This document shows, in pieces, positions 46,788 to 55,228 of a DNA stretch of 64,000 bases; position 1 is the first letter of the stretch, and each line of letters opens with the position of its first letter. Source of the DNA: Lachnospiraceae bacterium (GTDB taxonomy: Bacteria; Bacillota; Clostridia; Lachnospirales; Lachnospiraceae). The notes under the pieces are model-generated. The model was not told where the DNA came from. It made no database searches and was given only the letters and a program-made list of their open reading frames with translations. A program made the translations under genes and the position numbers. The stretch is taken from positions 32,662 through 96,661 of the forward strand of contig JAFUYB010000043.1 of NCBI GenBank assembly GCA_017470735.1, read 5' to 3'.

Positions 46788-47555
46788 TCAGTTGATCTTT
46801 ACCATCCCTGCTTTCAGCATCGCCATGCCGCCGCCGTCAAGCTTCAACTGGCCGCTGCCCTTGACCTCAACCATGCTCCCCGAAATGTTGGTGCTCTGTC
46901 CATTGATCTTGACCGTCTGGCTGCCTTTGATCTCGATCTGGTTCATCGAGAGCGTCAGCTTCTTTGCTTTGCCGTCGATCGTCACGGCAGCTCCTCCGCA
47001 TTCGAGCGTGATCTTGGAAGCTGCCGCCAGCCGCACATGACCGTCCTTTGCCTTGATCTCCAATAGATTTTTGCTGTTCTTGTCCGTAATGGTAATGTTC
47101 TGTTTTTCGTCCGACAGCTTGATCGTCAGACCTTGCGGCGTGTGCGCCGAAATCAGCTCCTTTTTCTTCTCATCCGAAAGCAGGACTTCATTCCCGCCCT
47201 TTGTCTTTACGAGCTTTTTGGGATTCTCCTTTGCCGCGGTATTTGCGGGCAGCTTGTTGACATCGTTCCAAAGACAGCCGAGCACAATGGGCATATTGCG
47301 GTCGCCCATGTTGAATCCCAAAACCACTGTGCTTCCGATCTCCGGCAGGAAATAATTGCCGTAGCCGTTTCCCGCGTATGGCATGACGACCGGCACCCAT
47401 GCGCTGACATTCTTGCCCGTCGTTCCGAGGAAATATTCGACTTTGACCATGCCCGGATGCTTCTCATCCCAATTTTCTTTGACCTTGCCGATAGCAAGGC
47501 TCGCGATCTCTTCGGACCGTCCCACGTCCGCGATCCCGTCAAATATGCCGCTCAT
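46788..47555 (-). CDS. Spike protein, gpV/VgrG OB-fold with beta-helix
   Basis: 255 residues. An N-terminal OB-fold (KENWDEKHPGMVKVEYFLGT, WVPVVMPYAGNGYGNYFLPEIGSTVVLGFNMGDRNMPIVLGCLWN) is typical of phage baseplate assembly protein V. It is followed by repetitive short strands (KITLECGGAAVTIDGKAKKL, MNQIEIKGSQTVKINGQSTN) forming the needle beta-helix. With gpD it makes the split equivalent of VgrG. The ATG at 47555 overlaps the gpD stop by one base and has GAGGGG upstream; a GTG at 47564 would add three residues. Confidence 0.92.
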   Translation of the reverse strand: MSGIFDGIADVGRSEEIASLAIGKVKENWDEKHPGMVKVEYFLGTTGKNVSAWVPVVMPYAGNGYGNYFLPEIGSTVVLGFNMGDRNMPIVLGCLWNDVNKLPANTAAKENPKKLVKTKGGNEVLLSDEKKKELISAHTPQGLTIKLSDEKQNITITDKNSKNLLEIKAKDGHVRLAAASKITLECGGAAVTIDGKAKKLTLSMNQIEIKGSQTVKINGQSTNISGSMVEVKGSGQLKLDGGGMAMLKAGMVKIN

Positions 47556-48637
47556 TACAGCCACCCCTCGAATTCAAACTGCGTCAGAAAATGCGTTCCG
47601 TCCATCTCATGCATCACATCCGTGATGTAATACTTATGATCACCGTAATCGCTTTCCAAATCCTTGATCTCTAGATATCTGCCCGGCACGATCTGCGGCA
47701 GCCCCAATGTCATTCCGCTGCCGGTCTGCTTCTGACAGCCCCTCATCCGGGCGATCGTCTTGGCGCGGGCATTCACCTTTTCCTGCGTATCCGCCTCCGC
47801 GTCCGTCAGGGAAAGCGTCGGTGTCGATGAGCCGAGCTTTTTTACATTTTTTCCTGCCTTAACCGCGGTCTTCGCGCTCAGCGACACCTGCTTCTTCGGA
47901 TCGTAACCGATGACCTCAATCTGCAGGTTCTCATATTCTTCCTGCACTACCAATGACAGCAGCGCCTCCTCAGGCTTTAACGAAAGCACCGGGCTTGTCT
48001 GTCCGCGCGGCTTGCGGAAATAGATTTTATCCGCAAAGACGAAAAACTCCCTGTCCACCTTGCCCGACGCGATCAGCTCCTGCGTGATGAAACGGTAATC
48101 GTTCTGTGACTGCGACACCGGATGCTCAAGCTTGTCTGAGGTCGCGTCGATCACGGCCTTGCCGAGGCTCGTATAATCTTTTAAAATCGTGTTCACCGCG
48201 TCAGAATAATTCTTGACATCGTGCAGCACCTGACGGCTGCCGCTTTTCATCATCAGGCGGCGGGCGTCCATCAGCGTCACCACCAGATAATGCCGTTGCC
48301 CGAATTCCGCCCCGAGCATCGCGACATACCCTTTGAACACCTTTTCCGCCGAAGACTGATAGCCTATGGAAAGCTCCACGACCGTTCCGAGTGAAAATTT
48401 CCCTTTGATGTCTTTTGAAAAAGAATGGCTCTCCTCATCGTAAATCGGTCCGATCTTCAGAATCGCAGTATTTGCCGCGTTAATCGACAGCTTGATCTGT
48501 ACGGACTCCACCGGCATATTCAGTTTTGTCACAAGATCCGTTCCGTTCACCGTCACTTTTAGAAGCGGCGCTTTAAATCCCTCATAGGTCTTGGTCAGAT
48601 TCGCGTACGAAAAGGTCTGTGTCATCAGATCCGCCAT
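47555..48637 (-). CDS. gpD-like spike hub protein (phage late control D family)
   Basis: 360 residues. KAPLLKVTVNGTDLVTKLNMPVESVQIKLSINAANTAILKI, LSIGYQSSAEKVFKGYVAMLGAEF, a central VSQSQNDYRFITQELIASG motif and DARRLMMKSG match gpD/VgrG hub domains, which form the trimeric base of the spike. The end (YLEIKDLESDYGDHKYYITDVMHEMDGTHFLTQFEFEGW) is the usual final domain. It begins at the stop codon of the LysM gene and overlaps the spike gene by one base. Confidence 0.92.
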   Translation of the reverse strand: MADLMTQTFSYANLTKTYEGFKAPLLKVTVNGTDLVTKLNMPVESVQIKLSINAANTAILKIGPIYDEESHSFSKDIKGKFSLGTVVELSIGYQSSAEKVFKGYVAMLGAEFGQRHYLVVTLMDARRLMMKSGSRQVLHDVKNYSDAVNTILKDYTSLGKAVIDATSDKLEHPVSQSQNDYRFITQELIASGKVDREFFVFADKIYFRKPRGQTSPVLSLKPEEALLSLVVQEEYENLQIEVIGYDPKKQVSLSAKTAVKAGKNVKKLGSSTPTLSLTDAEADTQEKVNARAKTIARMRGCQKQTGSGMTLGLPQIVPGRYLEIKDLESDYGDHKYYITDVMHEMDGTHFLTQFEFEGWL

Positions 48638-49354
48638 TTATGTTTCCTCTAAAGCAGGAATCACCAGCCGCATGCCCACCGGCACGGCAGACGGATTCAT
48701 GATGCCGTTGGCTTGCGCGATCAGCCGCCAGTAGGACGCGCTGCCGTACTCTTCGTTGGCAATGCTCCTTAAGCTTTTGTCCTGCGTCAGTACTATGCAT
48801 TTCGTCCGGTCAGGCGAGCTCTTCGGGCTCTGGCGCTTCTTCGTCTCCTGCTTGCCGTCTTCGGTGATCACCAGATCCGCCTCGCTGCGTACCGGCATGC
48901 CGCCTGTCCCGAACATCGTATAGGTCACCTTGATGCTCTTGACCTTTCCCAGAAAATTCGTCGATCCCCATACGAACCGCACCGACGGCGGCTGATGCGT
49001 CTTGCCCTCGATCTCCACCGTGGACAGCAGCATATTCATATATGGGGAAATGTCCTCTTCCTTGCGCTCCTTGACTTCTTTTCCGGTCTTGTCGCCAAAT
49101 TCCAGGATAGAGGAAATATCAAAGCTCAAATGCAGCGTCAGCGTCTGCGCGTTTCCCACGCTGACCTGGTGCATATCCTGCTGGGAACCGATCGTCTTGA
49201 ACGGCTCCAATGAACCGTCTGCCGCGATCGTGTATTCCGTCGGATTGAACTGGCAGACAAACTTTTCTGTTTTCCCGGGCGCGGTTTCGATTTCAAGTAC
49301 CGCATTGCCTGTCTCTTTACGGATTGCCTTGTCCGGCCCCGCTTTGGCTGCCAT
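48638..49354 (-). CDS. LysM-type tube-baseplate adaptor (Afp7-like)
   Basis: 238 residues. The N-terminal part (FVCQFNPTEYTIAADGSLEPFK, TLTLHLSFDISS, PPSVRFVWGSTNFLGKVKSIKVTYTMFGTGGMPVRSEADL) matches the contractile-injection-system tube-protein family seen in Afp7-type proteins. The C-terminus (SLRSIANEEYGSASYWRLIAQANGI, VPVGMRLVIPAL) is a LysM domain. It joins the tube to the spike hub. ATG at 49354 follows AAGGGGG. It has its own internal promoter at 49465-49496 with a 110-nt leader. Confidence 0.9.
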   Translation of the reverse strand: MAAKAGPDKAIRKETGNAVLEIETAPGKTEKFVCQFNPTEYTIAADGSLEPFKTIGSQQDMHQVSVGNAQTLTLHLSFDISSILEFGDKTGKEVKERKEEDISPYMNMLLSTVEIEGKTHQPPSVRFVWGSTNFLGKVKSIKVTYTMFGTGGMPVRSEADLVITEDGKQETKKRQSPKSSPDRTKCIVLTQDKSLRSIANEEYGSASYWRLIAQANGIMNPSAVPVGMRLVIPALEET

Positions 49355-49464
49355 TGCGTTTCCCCCTTTTCCAAAAAACTCTCTGATGCATTATTGTACA
49401 ACCCCCCCGAAAAACTTCAAGTATTTTAGCCTCACTGAAACTTTCAGCATCTTTCGTTCGCATT

Positions 49465-49496
49465 AGTATACTACACCGTGTCCAACAAATGTCCAA
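49465..49496 (-). promoter_or_regulatory. Internal promoter with TTGGAC direct repeat
   Basis: On the minus strand TTGGAC (49491-49496) and TTGGAC (49480-49485) are 11 nt apart; the second ends 9 nt before TATACT (49465-49470). The same 17-nt core and spacing occur at 27198-27229. It lies just after the stop of the 12-residue-repeat gene and would drive the LysM gene and the downstream machinery. Confidence 0.75.
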
Positions 49497-49509
49497 CATT
49501 CGATTCTTC

Positions 49510-52500
49510 TTAATCCAAGCCGTATCTCATTTTTTCCAACTGCCAGGCTCTTTGAAATTCCGGGGTAATGCGGTCCATATCCAGGTCAAACGGTCTTTTC
49601 TGCCTTTGCGCATTGGATGCCGGCTGCTGTTCTTTCTGCATTTGGATCGTATGCTCCTGTTCTTTTAATATGCGCTCCAATTCCCGTGTCCGCTGCATAT
49701 TCTCCCGCAACGCAAACTCTTTTTCTTCGAGCACTGTACGGATTTCCTGAATATCCCGTTCCATTTCTTTTGTCCTGCTTGGTTCGGCATCCCGTCCGGC
49801 ATTTTCCCCTTCCGTCCGGGAACGGTTTTCACGGTAGGTAAGTCTGTTTGCCATCCTTTCCTGCCTGCCCGGCACCGTACCGGAAATTTCAGGCGCGGCC
49901 GGAGCTGACAAATATGTCCTCTCCTGTTCCGCCAAAATTGGCATTTCTGTTGTGTCCGTGTTTTCCCTGCCAAAATAATTCGCAATCCGATTGAGATTCC
50001 GATTGAGATTTCTTTTACCGATCCTATTTACGATCCGGTTGATATTTCTTACGCCGATCCTATTTACGATCCGGTTGATGTTTCTTTGACTGATTCTATT
50101 CCCGGTCTGATCGGGATTGATTTCCCATATGGTATTTCCGGTCAGATTAGTATTGCTTTCCAAAACGGTATTCACTGCACGGTTGAAAATACTATTGTCG
50201 ATCCTAACCCCAGTCGGGGTGGGATTGCTTTCCAAAATAATATTCTCTGTCTGATTTCGGACATCCCCTCCTATGAGGTTTTGTATCAGATTTTGATCTC
50301 CCAATCTAAACAGCATCCGTGTTTCATAATTATTTTCAAATCCGGCAAGATTATTATTTATTGTATCCGGATTGTCTCCACCGAAATAATTCCTGATCAC
50401 ACCAGGATTTCTTACGCCGATCCTATTCACGATCCGGTTGATATTTCTTATGCCGATCCTATTTACGATCCGGTTGATGTTTTTTTGACTGATCAAATTT
50501 CCAGTCGGATTGGAATTTCTTTCTAAAACGGTATTCTCTGCACGGTTGAAAATACTATTGTCGATCCTAACCCCAGTCGGGGTGGGATTGCTTTCCAAAA
50601 TAATATTCTCTATACGATTGAAAACACTATTGCCGATAGATTTTTGCGTCAGGTTCTGGTTTCCAAGCCTCAAAACCATTCTTGTAATATAATTGTTTCC
50701 TGTTCCGTAAACATTCTCTATCGTATAATAATTTTCCGCATTTGTCTGATTCCCTGCTTCATAGAAATTCTCTGTCCTCCACTGATTTCCTGCGCCATAG
50801 AGATTTTCTGTTCTCCACTGATCTCCTGCGCCATAAAAATTTTCTGTTCGCCATTGGTCTCCTGCGCCATAGAGATTTTCTTCTGTATCCTGGCTCCCTC
50901 CCCTATAGATGTTTTCATTTGCATATTGATGGATTGTACCGATACGATTTACCATTTTGGGCGCAGTATAATCCATATTTTCATACACATCCTGCGCTGA
51001 AAACATCCGGGAAACGGTCTGCATGAGCGTAAACGGCTGAAAAATATCTTCCAATTGCGTTGTCAATTCACTGACAAAATTATCTCCCTCTTTTGATAAA
51101 ATAAAACTATTATTTTCACTATTCGACTGCCGATGTACAGTCTGACTTCCTTTTACATTCAGATATTGATGAGCAGTTTTATTACTTTCATAATTCGAAT
51201 ACTGATTGACAGCATGATCCCCTGTTTCATTTGATTGCTGCCGGACGGTCTTTTCATCCATCCTGTAAATCAGAGGCTTCCCCTCTTCCCATACTGCAAT
51301 ATCACTGTTCTGGTGCACCTCCAGCGGATAGAGTGTTCTTGCTTCCCCGTTATGAATATTGTTCATCATATTCCGGTAATCATTCGATATATCTTCTAAC
51401 TGCAGCATTTGACGATAAATCGTATTGTTCTGCAGCGGTGCATCTTCCCCGGAATAATCGGACTTACCCTCCTCTGTCCGTATATCCTGATGATATACTC
51501 CCGGTTGCATGTCACTATGATATACTTCCGACTGTATTATCTCATTATGATATACTCCCGGTTGCACCTCATTACGATTGACAGATTTGTCCTCTATTAC
51601 ATCATCACCTTCAAGCTGAAATACCTGACGGTATGCATCATTTTCAGAATGATTTGCATCATTTTTAGATTGCCCCGCATTGCGAAGCACAATCTCACTC
51701 TTCGGATAAGATATTTCCTCAAAACCACTGTCCTTTGTCGTGATAACCGTTTGACTGTCGTTTTGCACATGCGGCAATCTGCCTTTTTTATCACCTCTCC
51801 GACGATCAGGCTCCGGTCTCTTCCGGTCAGCAAGCCGCCGTCTCGCCTGATCAATGCTGTTTCGGTCAACAAAACGCAATTCCCCGCGATAGATGTTGTT
51901 CAGGCTATAAAGGCTGGTACTCCCCTGATACACCTCATTGACATTCCGGCTGTCCGATGACTGGCTGCTGGTCCTGCGTTTTGCCTCGTGGTTCCCCAGC
52001 AAATTCCGCAGCACAAAATTCCGCTTGAAAACATTGCGGTTTATCGTTTGGAGATATTGGCGGAGCACGATGAATCGCGCTAAGCTGCCCGGTTGAAAAT
52101 ACGGACTGTTAAAAACCCTGTTTCCTGCGCGGAAAAAGCGGTCATTCGTAACATGAGGATACCGTGCCTGCATAAAACGGTTTGCAGTCACTCTGTTTTG
52201 TTCTATATGGATAGGACGGTCATCTGCATCATTCGGATAAAGTGCCAGAGCAGAACGGTCATCAATCACTCTGTTTTCATCTGTGTGTACATAACGCTCA
52301 CTCATATCGTGAAGATATTGCGTCTGAACAGAACGGTCTCGCGTGCCCTGGGAATACTGTACCTGAACAGAACGGTTATCCGCTAACCTGTTTTCCTGCA
52401 TATCAAAAGAACGGCTGTCAATCGCTCTGTTTTCTGTATAAAAATGCTGATTGGCAAGCTCACGGTTCCCCGTGTGGAAAAAACGATTGGCAAATACCCT

Positions 52501-53025
52501 GCTTTCCGTTTGAAAATACCGGTTGACAAATACTCTGTTTTCCGTTTGGAAATACCGGTTGACAAATACTCTGTTTTCCGTTTGAAAATACCGGTTGACA
52601 AATACCCTGTTTTCCGTTTGGAAATACCGGTTGACAAATACTCTGTTTTCCGTTTGGAAATACCGGTTGACAAATACCCTGTTTTCTGTATGGAAATACC
52701 GGTTATAATATGCCTTCTGTTCGGTATGAAAATGCTGCTGAACCTGCCGCAGTACTGTCTGTGTCACCACCTGCCTTTCGCGTTTATCAAGAAAAACCAG
52801 ATTTCGGTAAAATACATCATAATCCCCAAACCGGGTGTGCCTGTCGATAATGTCTTCCGCAAACGATGCCGTCTGCTGTCCCGGTGCTATCTGCCGATGG
52901 ATGTCTCCACTGCCGGACATCTGCGCGCCCAGCCGCTTTTTCTCCAGTGCCCCGGCAAAACGGCCCTGCCAGCGGTTTTGCGCGATATTTTTATGGCATA
53001 CCGGTAAAACGATCTCTGTTCCCAT
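49510..53025 (-). CDS. 12-residue-repeat protein in the tape-measure position
   Basis: 1171 residues, unrecognised. The N-terminus (about 1-100) is mixed helical. Repeats of exactly 12 residues then dominate: NRYFQTENRVFV (about 110-190), NLYGAGDQWRTE near 740-790, and NRIVNRIGVRNI near 880-1020, each starting with Asn. A segment of about 150 residues (ESNPTPTGVRIDNSIFN onward) is duplicated. The last 110 residues are a charged coiled coil ending in EFQRAWQLEKMRYGLD. Its DNA is visibly more AT-rich than the neighbours. It lies between the tube and LysM genes, where a tape-measure or tube-chaperone gene would be expected; a fibre or effector role is also possible. Confidence 0.75.
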   Translation of the reverse strand: MGTEIVLPVCHKNIAQNRWQGRFAGALEKKRLGAQMSGSGDIHRQIAPGQQTASFAEDIIDRHTRFGDYDVFYRNLVFLDKRERQVVTQTVLRQVQQHFHTEQKAYYNRYFHTENRVFVNRYFQTENRVFVNRYFQTENRVFVNRYFQTENRVFVNRYFQTENRVFVNRYFQTESRVFANRFFHTGNRELANQHFYTENRAIDSRSFDMQENRLADNRSVQVQYSQGTRDRSVQTQYLHDMSERYVHTDENRVIDDRSALALYPNDADDRPIHIEQNRVTANRFMQARYPHVTNDRFFRAGNRVFNSPYFQPGSLARFIVLRQYLQTINRNVFKRNFVLRNLLGNHEAKRRTSSQSSDSRNVNEVYQGSTSLYSLNNIYRGELRFVDRNSIDQARRRLADRKRPEPDRRRGDKKGRLPHVQNDSQTVITTKDSGFEEISYPKSEIVLRNAGQSKNDANHSENDAYRQVFQLEGDDVIEDKSVNRNEVQPGVYHNEIIQSEVYHSDMQPGVYHQDIRTEEGKSDYSGEDAPLQNNTIYRQMLQLEDISNDYRNMMNNIHNGEARTLYPLEVHQNSDIAVWEEGKPLIYRMDEKTVRQQSNETGDHAVNQYSNYESNKTAHQYLNVKGSQTVHRQSNSENNSFILSKEGDNFVSELTTQLEDIFQPFTLMQTVSRMFSAQDVYENMDYTAPKMVNRIGTIHQYANENIYRGGSQDTEENLYGAGDQWRTENFYGAGDQWRTENLYGAGNQWRTENFYEAGNQTNAENYYTIENVYGTGNNYITRMVLRLGNQNLTQKSIGNSVFNRIENIILESNPTPTGVRIDNSIFNRAENTVLERNSNPTGNLISQKNINRIVNRIGIRNINRIVNRIGVRNPGVIRNYFGGDNPDTINNNLAGFENNYETRMLFRLGDQNLIQNLIGGDVRNQTENIILESNPTPTGVRIDNSIFNRAVNTVLESNTNLTGNTIWEINPDQTGNRISQRNINRIVNRIGVRNINRIVNRIGKRNLNRNLNRIANYFGRENTDTTEMPILAEQERTYLSAPAAPEISGTVPGRQERMANRLTYRENRSRTEGENAGRDAEPSRTKEMERDIQEIRTVLEEKEFALRENMQRTRELERILKEQEHTIQMQKEQQPASNAQRQKRPFDLDMDRITPEFQRAWQLEKMRYGLD
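50000..50660 (-). repeat. Duplicated segment inside the 12-residue-repeat gene
   Basis: Two near-identical stretches are visible, for example around 50160-50240 and 50520-50610 (both read ACGGTATTC...GTTGAAAATACTATTG), and around 50030-50090 and 50430-50490. The offset is about 360-375 bp, a recent internal duplication that keeps the frame. Confidence 0.8.
52481..52732 (-). repeat. 36-bp coding tandem repeat array
   Basis: The motif TACCGGTT recurs at 52517, 52553, 52589, 52625, 52661 and 52697, an exact 36-bp period. Each unit encodes NRYFQTENRVFV with almost no base changes, so the array is young and likely to vary in copy number. Confidence 0.9.
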
Positions 53026-53029
53026 TCCT

Positions 53030-53476
53030 CTACACCGTCACTTCCTCTATCCCCATATGCTGGATTTCCATTCTACGGATCATCACCTCACTGCGCAATG
53101 CATCGAGATCCGAAAAACTGCACCTCGTGACAACCCCCGTCTCTATGGAAAACATCCGCACAGCCTCACCATTCAGGTGCACCATGATCATCACATTATA
53201 CAAATGCACGCCAGGCTTAAAATCGCGGATCGCTTTATCATCCGTACCTGTGCTCATTCCCCGCTCTAATACGATATAATTTGCATGATGCCTGTGTCTC
53301 TTTTCCCTCCGCATATAAATCTCACCCTCGTCTCCATCCGGTATCAGATCCACATCCTCTCCCATGCCGATATTGGAAACTTTGGCGAAACCCACTTTTA
53401 GCTGGTTCCCGAAATACACCTCAAAGGTATAGGCGGGTACCAGCTCATCTTTTGTTTCCTGCTTGACAGTGTTCAT
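53030..53476 (-). CDS. Tail tube protein (gp19/Afp1-like)
   Basis: 148 residues, normal for a contractile-tail tube subunit. The sequence PAYTFEVYFGNQLKVGFAKVSNIGMGEDVDLIPDGDEGEIYMRREKRHRHHANYIVLERG, then GVHLYNVMIMVHLNGEAVRMFSIETGVVTRCSFSDLDALRSEVMIRRMEIQHMGIE matches the conserved phage tail region/gp19 family. ATG at 53476 follows AAGGAG and overlaps the stop of the small membrane gene (ATGA), implying translational coupling. It is the only tube gene in the window; most injection loci have two or more tubes plus sheath genes here. Confidence 0.92.
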   Translation of the reverse strand: MNTVKQETKDELVPAYTFEVYFGNQLKVGFAKVSNIGMGEDVDLIPDGDEGEIYMRREKRHRHHANYIVLERGMSTGTDDKAIRDFKPGVHLYNVMIMVHLNGEAVRMFSIETGVVTRCSFSDLDALRSEVMIRRMEIQHMGIEEVTV

Positions 53477-53691
53477 ATTGTTATCTCCTTCCCCCATCCG
53501 GCTCCCATGTCCATATAAAGGGCCATGGTTGTTGCTGTTACCAGCTTGGCCATAAGCGCGAACATTTCAAAAGAATCCTGTTCTGCCAAACAAAAAATAA
53601 GCGAAACAAGACCTGTGGCCACCATGAAAATACAGGTGCCCGCCATAAACCATTCGTTTAAAAAGACCTTTTCCATCCGGTTTTCCTTCAT
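53473..53691 (-). CDS. Small two-helix membrane protein, first gene of the injection operon
   Basis: 72 residues with two hydrophobic stretches, about residues 14-34 (WFMAGTCIFMVATGLVSLIF) and 41-58 (FEMFALMAKLVTATTMALYM). I do not recognise it. It overlaps the tube gene by four nt (ATGA) and is downstream of the main promoter, so it is surely co-expressed with the machine. It could be a holin-like release factor or a membrane anchor; nothing in the sequence decides this. Confidence 0.65.
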   Translation of the reverse strand: MKENRMEKVFLNEWFMAGTCIFMVATGLVSLIFCLAEQDSFEMFALMAKLVTATTMALYMDMGAGWGKEITI

Positions 53692-53766
53692 GCTGTATCA
53701 AACCTTTTATGTGCCTTCACCTAAAGGGCAAAATTTTAAAAAACAGGCACTGAAAATACATTTTTT

Positions 53767-53795
53767 ATTATACTCAAATACCTCATATGGTTCAA
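53767..53795 (-). promoter_or_regulatory. Main promoter of the injection operon
   Basis: TTGAAC (53790-53795) and TATAAT (53767-53772) on the minus strand, 17 nt apart, 76 nt before the first gene. It is a good vegetative-type promoter and differs from the two direct-repeat promoters. Confidence 0.7.
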
Positions 53796-53908
53796 GCATT
53801 GACAACTGACTGGGTACAGCAGAAAATAAACCTGCCAGAATGGACAGATAGCACCCCTGGCTGAAATATTCATGGGCACGATCCTGCTTGAACGCGCCGA
53901 TCTGGTCA

Positions 53909-55228
53909 TTATAATTTGACAACGTGTATATATTCCTTTATTATCTGTATCCACTGCAAAAAGTCATTTACCGACACATGTTCATTAGCCTGATGACACT
54001 GGTCTGTCTGCCATGGTGCCTGTATTCCAAAAGCTATCGTATTGGGAATATGCCTTGCATAGGTTCCCACCCCCACGACCTTCGGCTCCGTATGCACATC
54101 CCTGAACGCTTCCTTAAAACCTGTAAATTTATCAATATGTCTTTTCCAGATATCCGTAAGAATTCTGACTCCTTTAGAGTTTTGATCCTCAAAAAAAGGC
54201 GGAAGATCAAGCGTTACTTCTGCACTGAGACCATATTCATCCGCTTTCTTTGTCAGATTCTCTGTTATCTTATCATGATTCTTGCCGTATGGTATTCTGA
54301 GGTCAATCCTCAGTTCACAGCCATTCTCCCCTGCTTTTAGCATACCTATGTTATAAGTGAGCTCTCCATAATCTCCTGTCCCTTCATATCCTATAAAATC
54401 CTTCGCATCAAAATCATGTACAAACTTTATGACAGGATAATCATTCAGATTGATTGCATCTTCCTCCATTGCCTTAGCAAGCAGTTCTATGGCATTGGTG
54501 CCAAGCTCCGGCTTGGAAGCATGTGCCGCTTTTCCTGTAACGTTTATGGTTTTGCCCGCAGCTTTACACATGGCAGACGCCGGAACAATGTTGACAGCAC
54601 TGCCTCCGATGGCAATAAGGTCATGTATGCTCTCTCCGGATAACCTAAACTGCATGATACCCTTTTCGCTGTATATGACCGGGAATACAGAATCCGTAGT
54701 GATAGAAAAATCCGGTATCTCAGCATGCTTCGCATAGTACTGTATGCAGGAGCAGGTGCGCTCTTCATCGGTGCCGAGGATCAGCCTGACCCTGTAGTCA
54801 TCAGGAATCCGGTTTTCAGCGACAAGTTCATGCATAGCAAAAAATGCCGCACAGGCAGGTCCTTTATCATCGACTACTCCTCTTGCATACATGGAAGGAA
54901 CGCCACTCTCATCTTCTCTGAAACAAAGAGCAAATGGATCCGAATCCCATCCCTCACCGACAGGTACAACATCAAGATGGCATATAATTCCAAGGAGTCT
55001 GTCTCCCTGACCAATCTCTGCCCATCCTGCTCTGTCTCCTACAACACCGGTTCTAAAGCCCTTTGCCTTTGCCTCATCCAAAAATGTTTGTAAGACTTTG
55101 CGGGGTTCTCTGCCGTAGGGGGCTCCTTCTTCAGAGGTTCCGCCCACAGACGGAATGGCAATGATTCTTGACAGAAACGCTCTCTGATATTCGGATAAGG
55201 ATATTCTGTCATCCATAGTTGTTTTCAT
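53909..55228 (-). CDS. M20 family metallopeptidase (Sapep/PepV-like)
   Basis: 439 residues. Metal-site motifs of M20 peptidases are clear: GIICHLDVVPVGEGWDSDPF (His-Asp), ARGVVDDKGPACAAFFA, and LILGTDEERTCSC (Glu-Glu). It most resembles the dipeptidase group with Sapep and PepV, which hydrolyse dipeptides in the cytosol. The start at 55228 lies downstream of GAGGAG. It is probably monocistronic, and its 3' end lies close to, but is not part of, the injection operon. Confidence 0.9.
   Translation of the reverse strand: MKTTMDDRISLSEYQRAFLSRIIAIPSVGGTSEEGAPYGREPRKVLQTFLDEAKAKGFRTGVVGDRAGWAEIGQGDRLLGIICHLDVVPVGEGWDSDPFALCFREDESGVPSMYARGVVDDKGPACAAFFAMHELVAENRIPDDYRVRLILGTDEERTCSCIQYYAKHAEIPDFSITTDSVFPVIYSEKGIMQFRLSGESIHDLIAIGGSAVNIVPASAMCKAAGKTINVTGKAAHASKPELGTNAIELLAKAMEEDAINLNDYPVIKFVHDFDAKDFIGYEGTGDYGELTYNIGMLKAGENGCELRIDLRIPYGKNHDKITENLTKKADEYGLSAEVTLDLPPFFEDQNSKGVRILTDIWKRHIDKFTGFKEAFRDVHTEPKVVGVGTYARHIPNTIAFGIQAPWQTDQCHQANEHVSVNDFLQWIQIIKEYIHVVKL

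Noticed and set aside
52481..52732. CRISPR array
   Set aside because: The 36-bp units are contiguous with no unique spacers, lie inside a coding frame and encode a 12-residue repeat; no cas genes are present.
49510..53025. Sheath protein hidden in the large repeat gene
   Set aside because: The sequence is Asn/Arg-rich with 12-residue repeats and a coiled-coil end; no sheath-like domain pattern is visible. Structure prediction would settle this.
27277..53795. Integrated prophage
   Set aside because: There is no capsid, portal, terminase, integrase, lysin or replication gene, and no attachment-site repeats are seen; the AAA+ ATPase, DUF4280 and sensor genes fit an injection system.
53707..53922. 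71-codon minus-strand frame before the injection operon
   Set aside because: It contains the operon promoter, overlaps the peptidase 3' end and has no convincing ribosome binding site; the DRAHEYFSQGCYLSILAG segment suggests at most a remnant.
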